A stretch of 64,000 bases of DNA from Streptomyces atroolivaceus (GTDB lineage Bacteria > Actinomycetota > Actinomycetes > Streptomycetales > Streptomycetaceae): contig NZ_JNXG01000002.1 of assembly GCF_000717025.1 (NCBI RefSeq), forward strand, positions 620,001-684,000, in the 5' to 3' direction. How positions within the stretch are numbered: position 1 is the stretch's first letter; every line of letters starts with the position of its first letter. The position numbers and the translations under genes were made by a program. Below, piece by piece: positions 44,931 to 56,751 of this stretch. The notes under the pieces were generated by a model. That model had not been told where the DNA came from and did not search any database. It worked only from the letters and a program-made list of their open reading frames with translations.

Positions 44931-46097
44931 ATGGGCGGTGATGATGCGCGGCTGCGCGCGGTGGTTGCGCTGGCACAGACGATGGCCGCGGCCTACACCC
45001 CGCGCGAGTCCTGGCACGCCGCGGCGGCGGGGGCGTGCACGGCACTGGCGGGCAGCTTCGCCGCCCTCTCCGTGTGGGAGAGGGAGCAGGGCAGGCTGCG
45101 CGTGCTGGTGAACGCGGGGGAGCGGGCCGAGGGGGAGGAGGAGTTCCCCGAGGCCGAGGCCTATCCCGTGCACCAGTTCCCGGAGATCACGGAGTTCCTG
45201 CACGAGCGCTGGGCCGGCGGTGGTGAGCCCGATGCCTGGGTGGAGACCGCCGACGGCGCCCCGGCCGCCGGCGCGCCGGCCCGGGGCGCCCGCCCGTACT
45301 GCCACCAGCGGGTCGCGGCGCTGCGCCGGCGCGGGCGGGGCTGCTGTGTGGTGGCGCCGGTCGTGCTGCACGGGCGGGCCTGGGGGGAGCTGTACGTGGC
45401 CCGCCCGGCGGGGTCCCCGGTCTTCGGCCGGGACGACGCGGACTTCGCGACCGTGCTGGCCGCCGTCGTCGCGGCGGGAATCGTGCAGACCGAGAGGCTC
45501 GAGGAGGTCCGCAAGCTGGCCTTCACGGACCCGCTCACCGGCCTGGCGAACCGCAGGGCCGTCGACCTCCGTCTCGACGAGGCCGTGGACCTGCACCGCA
45601 CCGAGGGCGCGGTGGTCAGCCTGGTCGTCTGTGACCTGAACGGACTCAAGGCGGTCAACGACACCCATGGCCACGCGGTCGGTGACCGGCTGCTGGAACG
45701 TTTCGGCTCCGTACTCTCGCTCTGCGGCGCGATGCTTCCCGGTGCGTTGTCCGCACGTCTGGGCGGGGACGAGTTCTGTCTGCTGACCGTGGGCCCCCCG
45801 GCGGACGACGTCGTCCGGGTGTCCGAGGAGCTGTGTGCGCGGGCCGTGACCCTGGAGCCCGGTGACGGGGTCGCCTGCGGGGTCGCGTCCACGGGCGACG
45901 ACATCGGACCGGTCCCGTCCGCGCGCAGGCTCTTCCGGCTGGCGGACGCCGCCCAGTACCAGGCGAAGGCCGCGCACTCCAGGAGGCCGGTGGTCGCGGG
46001 GCGGGACGGTGACGTGATCCGGCTCGCCGACTCCCCGCCCAGGTCCCCCCACGACCGTCGCCGGCTGCGCGGCAACCCGCCGGACGAGGGCCGGTAA
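44931..46097 (+). CDS. GGDEF protein with N-terminal GAF-like domain (diguanylate cyclase)
   Basis: 388 residues. The first 190 residues are a GAF-like sensor (ALAGSFAALSVWEREQGRLR, CCVVAPVVLHGRAWGELYVA). The GGDEF domain starts FTDPLTGLANRRAVDLRL and keeps the active loop RLGGDEFCLL intact, so c-di-GMP synthesis is likely; the I-site RxxD is not evident. c-di-GMP controls BldD-driven development in Streptomyces. It may correspond to the cdgE locus by position, from memory only. TAAGCT ends 6 nt before ATG, so the message is probably leaderless. Confidence 0.92.
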   Translation: MGGDDARLRAVVALAQTMAAAYTPRESWHAAAAGACTALAGSFAALSVWEREQGRLRVLVNAGERAEGEEEFPEAEAYPVHQFPEITEFLHERWAGGGEPDAWVETADGAPAAGAPARGARPYCHQRVAALRRRGRGCCVVAPVVLHGRAWGELYVARPAGSPVFGRDDADFATVLAAVVAAGIVQTERLEEVRKLAFTDPLTGLANRRAVDLRLDEAVDLHRTEGAVVSLVVCDLNGLKAVNDTHGHAVGDRLLERFGSVLSLCGAMLPGALSARLGGDEFCLLTVGPPADDVVRVSEELCARAVTLEPGDGVACGVASTGDDIGPVPSARRLFRLADAAQYQAKAAHSRRPVVAGRDGDVIRLADSPPRSPHDRRRLRGNPPDEGR

Positions 46098-46119
46098 GGG
46101 GCCAGGGGCACGACCACTG

Positions 46120-46148
46120 GTGACATGAAGGCTTTCAGTCCGTACGCT
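46120..46148 (+). promoter_or_regulatory. Promoter of hutH
   Basis: GTGACA (46120-46125), 17-bp spacer, TACGCT (46143-46148), which ends 7 nt before the hutH ATG: a good principal-sigma promoter for a leaderless transcript. Confidence 0.65.
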
Positions 46149-46155
46149 TCTGAAT

Positions 46156-47706
46156 ATGGATATGCATACAGTCGTGGTGGGGACGTCCGGTACCACCGCA
46201 GAGGACGTCATCGCCGTGGCCCGCCAGGGCGCCCGGGTCGAGCTCTCCGCGGCCGCCGTCGAGGCGCTCGCCGCCGCACGGGAGATCGTCGACGCCCTCG
46301 CCGCGAAGCCCGAGCCGGTCTACGGCGTCTCCACCGGCTTCGGCGCTCTGGCCAGCCGGCACATCGGCCCCGGCCTGCGGGCGCAGCTGCAGCGCAACAT
46401 CGTCCGCTCGCACGCGGCGGGCATGGGCCCGCACGTCGAGCGCGAGGTCGTCCGCGCGCTGATGTTCCTGCGGCTGAAGACGCTCGCCTCCGGCCACACC
46501 GGCGTACGCCCCGAGGTCGCGCAGACCATGGCCGACGTGCTCAACGCGGGCATCACCCCCGTCGTCCACGAATACGGCTCGCTCGGCTGCTCCGGCGACC
46601 TCGCCCCGCTCTCGCACTGCGCGCTGACCCTGATGGGCGAGGGTGACGCCGAAGGCCCCGACGGCACCGTGCGGCCGGCCGGCGATCTCCTCGCCGCGCA
46701 CGGCATCACCCCCGTCGAACTGCGCGAGAAGGAGGGGCTCGCCCTCCTCAACGGCACCGACGGCATGCTGGGCATGCTCGTGCTGGCCCTGGCCGACCTG
46801 GAGAACCTCTACACCGGCGCCGACATCACCGCCGCGCTCTCCCTGGAGGCACTCCTCGGCACGGACAAGGTCCTCGCCCCGGAGCTGCACGCCATCCGCC
46901 CGCACCCCGGCCAGGGCACCTCCGCCGGCAACATGCTGCGGGTGCTCGCCGGATCCGGCCTCACCGGCCACCATCAGGACGACGCCCCGCGCGTGCAGGA
47001 CGCCTACTCGGTCCGCTGCGCACCCCAGGTCAACGGCGCCGGGCGCGACACCCTCGCGCACGGGCGGCTGGTCGCCGACCGCGAGCTGGCCTCGGCCGTG
47101 GACAACCCCGTGGTACTCGCGGACGGCAGGGTCGAGTCCAACGGCAACTTCCACGGCGCTCCCGTCGCCTACGTCCTCGACTTCCTGGCCATCGCCGCCG
47201 CCGACCTCGGGTCGATCACCGAGCGCCGCACGGACCGGCTGCTGGACAAGAACCGCTCGCACGGCCTTCCGCCGTTCCTCGCCGATGACGCGGGGGTGGA
47301 CTCGGGGCTCATGATCGCCCAGTACACGCAGGCAGCGCTGGTCAGCGAGCTGAAGCGGCTCGCGGTCCCGGCCTCCGTCGACTCGATCCCGTCCTCCGCG
47401 ATGCAGGAGGACCACGTCTCCATGGGCTGGTCGGCCGCACGGAAGCTCCGCACCGCCGTGACCGGCCTCGCGCGGATCGTGGCCGTCGAGCTGTACGCGG
47501 CCACGCGCGCCGTCGAGCTGCGCGCCGCCGAGGGGCTCACCCCCGCGCCCGCCTCGCAGGCCGTCATCGCGGCACTGCGGGCCGCCGGTGTCCAGGGGCC
47601 GGGTCCCGACCGTTTCCTCGCCCCGGACCTGGCCGCCGCCGACGCGTTCGTACGGGAGGGCAGGCTGGTCGCCGCCGTGGAGGCGGTGACCGGACCGCTG
47701 GCCTGA
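46156..47706 (+). CDS. hutH: Histidine ammonia-lyase
   Basis: 516 residues. It converts L-histidine to urocanate and ammonia, the first step of histidine use. The MIO prosthetic group forms from the tripeptide in GSLGCSGDLAPLSH: here Cys-Ser-Gly instead of the usual Ala-Ser-Gly. VYGVSTGFGALASRHI and NGTDGMLGML are other signatures. ATG at 46156 (or 46162) in a leaderless arrangement. Other hut genes are not adjacent, as is common in Streptomyces. A large hairpin follows. Confidence 0.97.
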   Translation: MDMHTVVVGTSGTTAEDVIAVARQGARVELSAAAVEALAAAREIVDALAAKPEPVYGVSTGFGALASRHIGPGLRAQLQRNIVRSHAAGMGPHVEREVVRALMFLRLKTLASGHTGVRPEVAQTMADVLNAGITPVVHEYGSLGCSGDLAPLSHCALTLMGEGDAEGPDGTVRPAGDLLAAHGITPVELREKEGLALLNGTDGMLGMLVLALADLENLYTGADITAALSLEALLGTDKVLAPELHAIRPHPGQGTSAGNMLRVLAGSGLTGHHQDDAPRVQDAYSVRCAPQVNGAGRDTLAHGRLVADRELASAVDNPVVLADGRVESNGNFHGAPVAYVLDFLAIAAADLGSITERRTDRLLDKNRSHGLPPFLADDAGVDSGLMIAQYTQAALVSELKRLAVPASVDSIPSSAMQEDHVSMGWSAARKLRTAVTGLARIVAVELYAATRAVELRAAEGLTPAPASQAVIAALRAAGVQGPGPDRFLAPDLAAADAFVREGRLVAAVEAVTGPLA

Positions 47707-47719
47707 AGTCCCGCGCACG

Positions 47720-47763
47720 CGCGGGGGCCGCCGCATCCGTCACCGGACGCGGCGGCCCCCGCG
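47720..47763. terminator. Terminator between hutH and the sortase-substrate gene
   Basis: 15-bp stem CGCGGGGGCCGCCGC and its complement, with an inner CCG/CGG pair, between convergent genes. Confidence 0.85.
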
Positions 47764-47767
47764 TACC

Positions 47768-48088
47768 TCAGAGGCCGGTGCTCAGCGTTCCGCCCCGGCG
47801 TACCGAGTACACGACGAACCCGGCGCCGACGCACAGGGAGGCCGTGCCGCCGATCAGATAGGGAGTCGTGTCGATCCCCGCCCCTGTGTCGGCGAGCCTC
47901 TCGTCGGAGGTGAACTCCCCCGTGGCGGAGGCCTGCCGGGCCTCGGTGGAGGTGCCGGCGGACGAGCCGGTGGAACCGCTCTGCGTCTCTGCTTCGCCGG
48001 TCGCGTTGGCGGAGGGGACGAACCAGAGAGCACAGAGCAGGGTGCCTGCCGCTGTGGTGGTCAGCAGCGTGCGACGAGCCATGGACAC
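47768..48088 (-). CDS. Sortase-anchored surface protein with LAxTG signal
   Basis: 106 residues. A signal peptide (RRTLLTTTAAGTLLCALWFV ending in SANA), a Ser/Thr/Glu-rich linker, then the sorting signal LADTG at about residue 65, a hydrophobic stretch (TPYLIGGTASLCVGAGFVVY) and the basic tail SVRRGG. LAxTG is the class E sortase motif used in Streptomyces. GTG at 48088 has AAGGGG about 9 nt upstream. No sortase gene is in the window. The exposed part is only about 35 residues, so it may be a structural or decoy peptide. Confidence 0.82.
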   Translation of the reverse strand: MSMARRTLLTTTAAGTLLCALWFVPSANATGEAETQSGSTGSSAGTSTEARQASATGEFTSDERLADTGAGIDTTPYLIGGTASLCVGAGFVVYSVRRGGTLSTGL

Positions 48089-48196
48089 AGAATCGATCCC
48101 CTTGCGACAACCATCGGTTAGCCCTGCGGGCCGATGCTAAGCAAAGCAGCGGGTCGGTGGAAAGTCACAGCTCCAGGGAGCCTTACGCTCCGGCAT

Positions 48197-48598
48197 ATGA
48201 GCACTTCGGAGACACCCTCATTTGTTCGGCTTCGTGTGGAGATGGTGCTGGAGATCAGCGACGCGGACGCCCTGACCGGTACCGCGCTGGAAAGCATCGC
48301 CGCCGATTTCACCGCCTCGGGAGCCTCCGCCGACGAGTCCGCGGAGGAACGCACGCATGCCGAGCAGACGGTCAGGGAAGACGCAGCGGAAGCCCTCGCC
48401 TCGCTGATCGACCCGTTCGATCTTGTCGGCCAGGTGCCCGGGGTCGAGCTCGCCCAGGCCTCCTGGAGCAGCGAGACGGTCGACTACGACCCCGACGCCG
48501 AGGACTGGGCCGCGGGAGAGGCCGGGGACGAGGCGTACTACGGGATCGAGGACAATGACACGGACGACGAAGAAGGCGGAGGGAACACGGAACGCTGA
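48197..48598 (+). CDS. Acidic hypothetical protein
   Basis: 133 residues from ATG at 48197. The N-terminal half (FVRLRVEMVLEISDADALTG) looks like a compact alpha/beta domain; the C-terminal 40 residues are very acidic (DPDAEDWAAGEAGDEAYYGI, then DDEEGG). TACGCT ends 7 nt before ATG, so it is probably leaderless; the frame extends upstream but without support. I do not recognise the family. Confidence 0.75.
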   Translation: MSTSETPSFVRLRVEMVLEISDADALTGTALESIAADFTASGASADESAEERTHAEQTVREDAAEALASLIDPFDLVGQVPGVELAQASWSSETVDYDPDAEDWAAGEAGDEAYYGIEDNDTDDEEGGGNTER

Positions 48599-48794
48599 CG
48601 CCCTCGGGCCCCTCCTCACAGGTGGCGGGAACCGCCGCGGTCCCGGGCGCGTCGATGAGTGGTGTTCCCCACATCTCCGGCGGATGTGGAACGGAAGACC
48701 CGGTCGCGGTGTTCTTGGAACATTGACGGGGAATCGCCGTCGGGCGACCCTGTCCGGGGATCTTGGGGAATCGGCAACGATGGAGAAGCGTGTG

Positions 48795-50051
48795 ATGACG
48801 GACAGCAAGCGGCGCAGGGGCCTCGCGGCCGCGTCCGCACTGCTCGGCGGAGTGCTGGTGCTTTCGGCCTGCAGCGACGACGGCGGCAGCGGCACGGGGG
48901 CGAGCGCCGACAGCTCGAAGGCGTCACAGGCGCAGGTGGACGAGGCGGCCGCCAAGGACGCGTCCGAGGCGCAGATAACGATCGCGCCGAAGAACGGTGC
49001 GACCGACGCGAGCATCAACAACGCCGCGATGGTCACCGTCGCCAAGGGCAAGCTGACCGAGGTCACCATGACCACGGCCGACGGCGAAGCCGTCGAGGGC
49101 ACCCTCGCGGCCGACGGCTCCAGCTGGAAGCCCAGCGGCCAGCTCGAGCGTTCGACGACGTACAAGATCAGCGCCACGGCCTCCGACTCCAAGGACCGCG
49201 CGGCGCACGCCAACAGCTCGTTCACCACGGTCTCGCCCGAGAACAGCTTCATCGGGAACTTCACCCCCGAGGACGGTTCGACCGTCGGCGTCGGCATGCC
49301 CGTCTCGATCAACTTCAACAAGGAGATCACCAACAAGAAGGCCGTCCAGGACGGCATCAAGGTGACGTCGAGCAGCGGTCAGGAAGTCGTCGGCCACTGG
49401 TTCAACAGCAAGCGCCTCGACCTGCGCCCCGACGACTACTGGCAGGGCGGCTCCACCGTCACGCTGAAGCTGGCCCTGGACGGCGTCGAGGGTGCGGACG
49501 GCGTCGTCGGTGTGCAGCAGAAGACGGTCACCTTCAAGGTCGGCCGCAACCAGGTCTCGACCGTTGACGCCAAGGCGCACACCATGACCGTCACCCGGGA
49601 CGGGAAGACGATCAAGACCATCCCGATCTCCGCCGGCTCCTCGGAGAACCCGACCTACAACGGCCAGATGGTGATCTCCGAGAAGTTCAAGGAGACCCGC
49701 ATGGACGGTTCGACGGTCGGCTTCACCGACGACGACGGCAAGGGTGAGTACGACATCAAGGACGTGCCGCACGCCATGCGGCTGTCCACGTCGGGCACCT
49801 TCATCCACGGCAACTACTGGGGCGCCAAGTCGATCTTCGGCAGCGCCAACACCAGTCATGGCTGCGTCGGACTCTCCGACACCAAGGGTGCGGACGACAA
49901 GGGCACGGCCGGTGCCTGGTTCTACGACAACTCCATGATCGGCGACGTGGTCATCGTCAAGAACTCCCCGGACAAGACCATCGCCCCCGACAACGGGCTC
50001 AACGGCTGGAACATGAGCTGGTCGGAGTGGACGGCCGGCTCCGAGGCCTGA
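48795..50051 (+). CDS. Lipoprotein L,D-transpeptidase with Ig-like domains
   Basis: 418 residues from ATG at 48795 (GGAG 9 nt upstream; GTG at 48792 or ATG at 48780 also possible). Signal RRRGLAAASALLGGVLVLSA is followed by the lipobox Cys (VLSAC). Two Ig-like domains (about 50-260) precede the YkuD domain with FIHGNYWGAKSIFG and the catalytic SHGCVGLS. The layout is that of mycobacterial LdtMt2-type enzymes, which make 3-3 peptidoglycan cross-links. It ends with a Trp-rich WNMSWSEWTAG tail also seen in that group. A terminator follows. Confidence 0.94.
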   Translation: MTDSKRRRGLAAASALLGGVLVLSACSDDGGSGTGASADSSKASQAQVDEAAAKDASEAQITIAPKNGATDASINNAAMVTVAKGKLTEVTMTTADGEAVEGTLAADGSSWKPSGQLERSTTYKISATASDSKDRAAHANSSFTTVSPENSFIGNFTPEDGSTVGVGMPVSINFNKEITNKKAVQDGIKVTSSSGQEVVGHWFNSKRLDLRPDDYWQGGSTVTLKLALDGVEGADGVVGVQQKTVTFKVGRNQVSTVDAKAHTMTVTRDGKTIKTIPISAGSSENPTYNGQMVISEKFKETRMDGSTVGFTDDDGKGEYDIKDVPHAMRLSTSGTFIHGNYWGAKSIFGSANTSHGCVGLSDTKGADDKGTAGAWFYDNSMIGDVVIVKNSPDKTIAPDNGLNGWNMSWSEWTAGSEA

Positions 50052-50076
50052 TCCCACACGCCCCTCCCCTTCCGAC

Positions 50077-50111
50077 GGCGGCGGCACCCGGAATCCCCGG
50101 GTGCCGCCGCC
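50077..50111 (+). terminator. Terminator after the second L,D-transpeptidase gene
   Basis: 15-bp perfect stem GGCGGCGGCACCCGG and its complement with AATCC loop, 26 nt after the stop. Confidence 0.85.
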
Positions 50112-50167
50112 TTCGGCGTATGCGGTCCGGTCCTGCCGAGGCGTGGGCGTATGCGGGCCCTGCCGGT

Positions 50168-50204
50168 TCTCATCCCGCTCTCATCGGAGACTTAACTCCT
50201 CATC
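50168..50204 (+). promoter_or_regulatory. Direct repeats upstream of the ABC exporter
   Basis: TCTCATC at 50168-50174 and again at 50179-50185, 11 bp apart, plus CCTCATC at 50198-50204. They lie just upstream of the -10 TAGCTT (50217-50222). The one-turn spacing suits an OmpR-family response regulator. Confidence 0.5.
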
Positions 50205-50228
50205 ACACCCGGTCCGTAGCTTCACGCC

Positions 50229-51698
50229 ATGTTCTTCACCTACCTCCGGCGCGAGCTGCGCCGCCGCAGAAAGGCGGCGCTCGTCGTCGCCTCGGGGCTC
50301 GCCCTCGGCATTGCGCTCGTCATCATCGTCAGCTCGGTCTCCTCGGGCATGAGCAAGGCCCAGGACAAGGTCCTGGAATCGCTGTACGGCCTGGGCACGG
50401 ACATGACGGTGACCAAGGCCGCGGCCGCCCAGGGCTCCGGCGGCACCGGGCGGCCCCGGTTCGAGTTCGACGCCCAGGACGACGAGGACGCGACCCAGAG
50501 CACCGACCGGGTCATGGTGCAGGGCTTCCAGACGCTGGCTGCCGGCATCGTCGGCAAGGTCGGGAAGCAGGACGGTGTCGCGGACGCCGTCGGCGGACTG
50601 AGCCTGACCGTCATGAAGGTCGACGGCCAGTTCCAGCGCGGCGAGTTCAAGCAGGACGAGAGCTCGGGCACGCAGGGCGGACCCGGCGGGGGCCAGGGCG
50701 GCGGCGGCCAGCCGCAGGGCCGGGTCGAGGGCGGCGGAGCATCCTTCGACGTCAACTCCTTCACCGTGTACGGCACCGACGTCACCCAGCAGGACCTCGG
50801 TCCGCTGACCTCCTCCACGATCACCGGGGGCCGTACGTTCAAGGCAGCCGAGACCGACGCCGAGGTCGCGGTCGTCGACGCCGCGTACGCCAAGGAGAAG
50901 GAACTCGCGGTCGACGAGACCGTCACGATCTCCGGCACCACGTACACGATCGTCGGCATCGCGACGGCGGACAGCGGGGACGCCTCCGCCAACGTCTACA
51001 TCCCGCTGAAGCAGGCACAGACGGTCGCCGACTCCAAGGACAAGGTCACCACGGTCTACGTCAAGGCCGCGGACTCGCAGCAGATCGACACCGTCAAGGC
51101 CGCCATCCAGAAGAACATCTCCGGCACGACGGTCACCACCTCCGCCGACCTCGCCGAGACGGTCTCCGGCTCCCTCTCCACCGCCTCCGACCTGGCCTCC
51201 AGTGTGGGCAAGTGGCTCTCCATCGCCGTTCTGACCGCCGCGTTCCTCGTCGCGGGCCTGCTCACCTCCTCGGCGGTCAGCCGCCGCGTGAGGGAGTTCG
51301 GCACGCTCAAGGCGCTCGGCTGGAAGAGCGGACGCGTCACCCGCCAGGTCGTCGGCGAGGCCCTCGTCAACGGCCTGATGGGAGGAGTCCTCGGCATCGC
51401 GATCGGCCTCGCCGGTGCCTACGCCGTGACCGCCGTCAGCCCCACTCTCACCGCACAGCTCGGCGCCACGGGCGGCGGCGGAGGCATGGGCGGGGGCGGC
51501 GGTCCGATGGGCGGCGGCGGCCCCGGCCGCCAGACCGCGGCCAGGACCCTCGACATCGCGCTGACCGCACCGGTCTACCTCACCACCATCCTCGTCGCCG
51601 TCGGCCTCGCGGTGGCGGGCGGACTCGTCGCGGGGGCCTTCGGCGGCTGGCGGGCCTCCCGGCTGCGGCCGGCCGACGCGCTGCGCCGCGTCGCGTGA
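50229..51698 (+). CDS. ABC transporter permease, MacB/FtsX type
   Basis: 489 residues. One N-terminal membrane segment (ALVVASGLALGIALVIIVSS) is followed by a large extracytoplasmic MacB-like domain of about 290 residues, then three membrane segments (from WLSIAVLTAAFLVAGLLTSS) with REFGTLKALGWKSGRVTRQV, the coupling motif for the ATPase. Two Gly-rich inserts (GGPGGGQGGGGQPQG and GGGGGMGGGGGPMGGGG) are unusual. TAGCTT ends 6 nt before ATG. It pairs with the ATPase gene 45 nt downstream; such pairs export peptides or antibiotics or act in envelope stress. Confidence 0.92.
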   Translation: MFFTYLRRELRRRRKAALVVASGLALGIALVIIVSSVSSGMSKAQDKVLESLYGLGTDMTVTKAAAAQGSGGTGRPRFEFDAQDDEDATQSTDRVMVQGFQTLAAGIVGKVGKQDGVADAVGGLSLTVMKVDGQFQRGEFKQDESSGTQGGPGGGQGGGGQPQGRVEGGGASFDVNSFTVYGTDVTQQDLGPLTSSTITGGRTFKAAETDAEVAVVDAAYAKEKELAVDETVTISGTTYTIVGIATADSGDASANVYIPLKQAQTVADSKDKVTTVYVKAADSQQIDTVKAAIQKNISGTTVTTSADLAETVSGSLSTASDLASSVGKWLSIAVLTAAFLVAGLLTSSAVSRRVREFGTLKALGWKSGRVTRQVVGEALVNGLMGGVLGIAIGLAGAYAVTAVSPTLTAQLGATGGGGGMGGGGGPMGGGGPGRQTAARTLDIALTAPVYLTTILVAVGLAVAGGLVAGAFGGWRASRLRPADALRRVA

Positions 51699-51743
51699 CA
51701 CCGCCCGCCCCTCCCTCTCCGTACGTACAGCAGGAGTCCACAC

Positions 51744-54262
<2,519 letters not shown>

Positions 54263-54266
<4 letters not shown>

Positions 54267-56440
54267 CCGGGCTGCTTCTCCGGGGGCCCGTCGTCCACGG
54301 GCGTCATGCGAGCTCCCGGCGCGGACCCCGACGGGGCCAGGAACGAGGTCCTGGGCAGGGTCGCGTCGGCCGCGCGACGGGCCTCGGCGGTGGACGGGTC
54401 GGTGGTGGTGAACTCCGGCGGGCCGTCGCCCCCGCCGTCCCAGGTGTTGCCCTCGGACCGGGAGGACTCCGCGAGGACCGTGTCCGGGCCGTCGCCGCTG
54501 TCCGCCGCCGCGTTGGAGGTCAGTACGGCGGCCGCGGTGGGCAGGTAGAAGTTCGTGCCGTTGCGGAAAGCGGTGTTACGGGTGAGGCGGACCGCGCCGG
54601 AGTTCCCCTCGTCGTTGAAGCCGAGCCCGGCGTTGTCCCAGGCGGCGTCGTCGGTGAGCACATGCGCGACGGAGGCCGAGGTGTTGCCGCCGCCCAGGGT
54701 GAAGCCGTTGCCGTTGCGATAGGACCAGGTGGAGCGCACCGTCACCGGACTGGTGAAGCCGCCCAGATCGATCCCGTCCGCCCCGTTTCCGAAGGCGCGG
54801 CAGCCACGCACCGTGTTCCCGCCGCCCGAGCCGAATTTGACCGCCAGGCCGACCCCGCCCGCCGGCCCCGGCCCGTTCGCGTGGAAGTCGCTGTCCAGCA
54901 CGGTGTTGTTCTCGGTGCCGGCGTCGCGCAGGGTGAGGCCCGACTCCGCGTTGTCGTGGAGGGACAGGCCGCGGAAGACGTTGTTCCGGCAGCTCCGGCA
55001 GACGTACGCGTGGCTGGCCGAGCCGTGGATCTCCAGACCCTGCACGGTCCAGTGGTCCGCCTCCTGGGTGACCGCCCAGGTGGAGCCCGGCAGCCCGGAC
55101 GCGTCGATGACGGGCCGCTCGCCCTGGTAGTTGCTGAGGGTGATCCGCCGGGCCGCCGTGCCGTCGGTGGTGAGGGACGCGCCCTCGGCGGGGCGGTAGG
55201 TCCCGCCGCGCATCGCGATCGTCTGGCCGGGGCGGACCACGGAGACCGCCTTGTGCAGTGTGGCGTAGGGCCGGGCGCGGCTGCCGTCCCCGTCATCCGA
55301 ACCGTCGGGCGCCAGATAGATGTCGGCGGTGAGCACACCGATCGCTCCCCCCGCCCGCCGGGCGGCGCCCGCGGTCGGCGGGGCGGACGGCGGGGCGGAC
55401 GGCGAGGCGGTGGCGGCCGCCGCCCGGGAGGGCCTGGCGGCGGCCGTCGCGGCCGGCTCCGCGGGGCGGTGCGCGGCGGGCGGTGCCGAGGACGGCGCGG
55501 GGGCTGGGGTGTGCCACACCGGATAGGTCAGCGCCCCGGTCACGACGGCGAGCACCACCGCCGATGCCGCGACCGACCTGGCCGTGACGTGGTGCAGCAG
55601 ACCGCCGGCCGTCTGCCCGGGCAGGGAAGCGGCCTCCACGGTGTGACGCACACCGTCGGCCAGCCCTCCGGGCACCGGTATGAGACCGAGTCCGGGCAAC
55701 AGCTTCTCCGGGGCGACCAGGCCGGTCCCCTGCGCACCGCACTGCGGGCAGGCCCGCACATGGCGGGTGAGCCGCTTGCGCCACAGCGCGCCCGTGCCGC
55801 CGTCCCAGCCGTGCGCGGCATCGGCCAGCCCGGGGCAGCGGGGTGAGACGGCCAGGGCGCGGACCACCGTACGGGCTTCCTCCAGCCGCACCTTCATGCG
55901 CCGTACCCGGACCGCGGTGTGCCGGGCGTTCAGGCCGATGGCACGGGCCACGTCGGCCCGGGCGATGCGGCCCGCCTCCTCCTCCCACCACAGGGCCAGC
56001 AGCCGCCGGTCGTCCGCGTCCAGCCAGCGGGCAGCACGGGCCAGATCCCTGCGCTGGCCGGTGAGTTCGAGCTCGGCGACGGTGCGCTCGGCGAAGTCGG
56101 TCAGCGGATCGGCGGCGTCCTCCACCGCGTGTCCGTGGAACCGGTCGCGGGCCGTACGCCGCTGATGCTGCTGGATCTCGCGGTAGGTGATGGCCACCGC
56201 CCACGAGCGGAACCGCTCGGGCTCCCGCAGGGACGGCAGCGCGCGGACGATCCGCAGCATCACCTCCTGCGCCAGGTCGTCCACGTCGGCATGGCCGTTG
56301 AGCGCCCGGCCGACGATTCCGTATACCAGCGGCAGGTGCGTGGAGAGCAACTCCTCCATCGCACGGGGGTCGCCGCGCCGGGCCTCGGCCACGAGCGCCG
56401 CCGTGTCGCTCACGGACCGGCCGGTCCCGCTGTCCGTCAT
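54263..56440 (-). CDS. Transmembrane ECF sigma factor fused to a PL9-like beta-helix
   Basis: 725 residues in one uninterrupted frame. Residues 10-190 are an ECF sigma: HLPLVYGIVGRALNGHADVD, DLAQEVMLRIVRALPSL, FRSWAVAITYREIQQHQRRT, then DADDRRLLALWWEEEAGRIA and IGLNARHTAVRVRRMKVRLE in region 4. About 200-235 hold an HxxxCxxC zinc finger (RHVRACPQC) like anti-sigma factors. A membrane segment (SVAASAVVLAVVTGALTYPV, about 288-307) and an Ala/Pro linker follow. Residues 372-715 are a right-handed beta-helix resembling pectate lyase family 9 (IYLAPDGSDDGDGSRARPYA, GADGIDLGGFTSPVTV, GNGFTLGG). It faces two secreted pectinases. ATG at 56440 has AGGAG 11 nt upstream; ATG at 56458 is an alternative. 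Confidence 0.9.
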
Positions 56441-56751
56441 CCCGTCACGGCTCCTCATCGCTTCGGGGCCGGTCACCGGCGTCCCCGTGGAAGCGGCCGT
56501 ACCGGCCAGGGGCCCAGAGGCACGCATCGTGGCACAAGGGAGGGGCCCCGTAAAGAAGTTGTCGCTCCCGCCCCTCGCGACCGCTGCGCCGCGCGCGCCC
56601 CACGGGCGCTCGTCCTCGGGCCCGGAAGAGTTTCTGGCCGGCCCCGGAAAAGTTTCTTCCGGATTTCTGTCATCCCCGCCCTGCCCACGCATCTACCTGG
56701 GCACTGCGGCCCACAGCACCTCACCTACCGGGCCATCCGAAGGAGCGAACG
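56441..56751. promoter_or_regulatory. Divergent regulatory region of the pectin locus
   Basis: 311 bp between the sigma fusion and pectin esterase genes, no gene seen. CCCGGAAGAGTTTCT (56621-56635) and CCCGGAAAAGTTTCT (56643-56657) form a direct repeat 22 bp apart, two helical turns. The second copy also forms CCGGAA-N7-TTCCGG. GAAGGAG is 6 nt before the esterase ATG. These repeats are the best candidates for an operator or an ECF promoter. Confidence 0.6.

Noticed and set aside
56441..56692. N-terminal extension of the sigma fusion gene
   Set aside because: It would cover the divergent repeats and is not sigma-like; region 2 starts shortly after ATG 56440.
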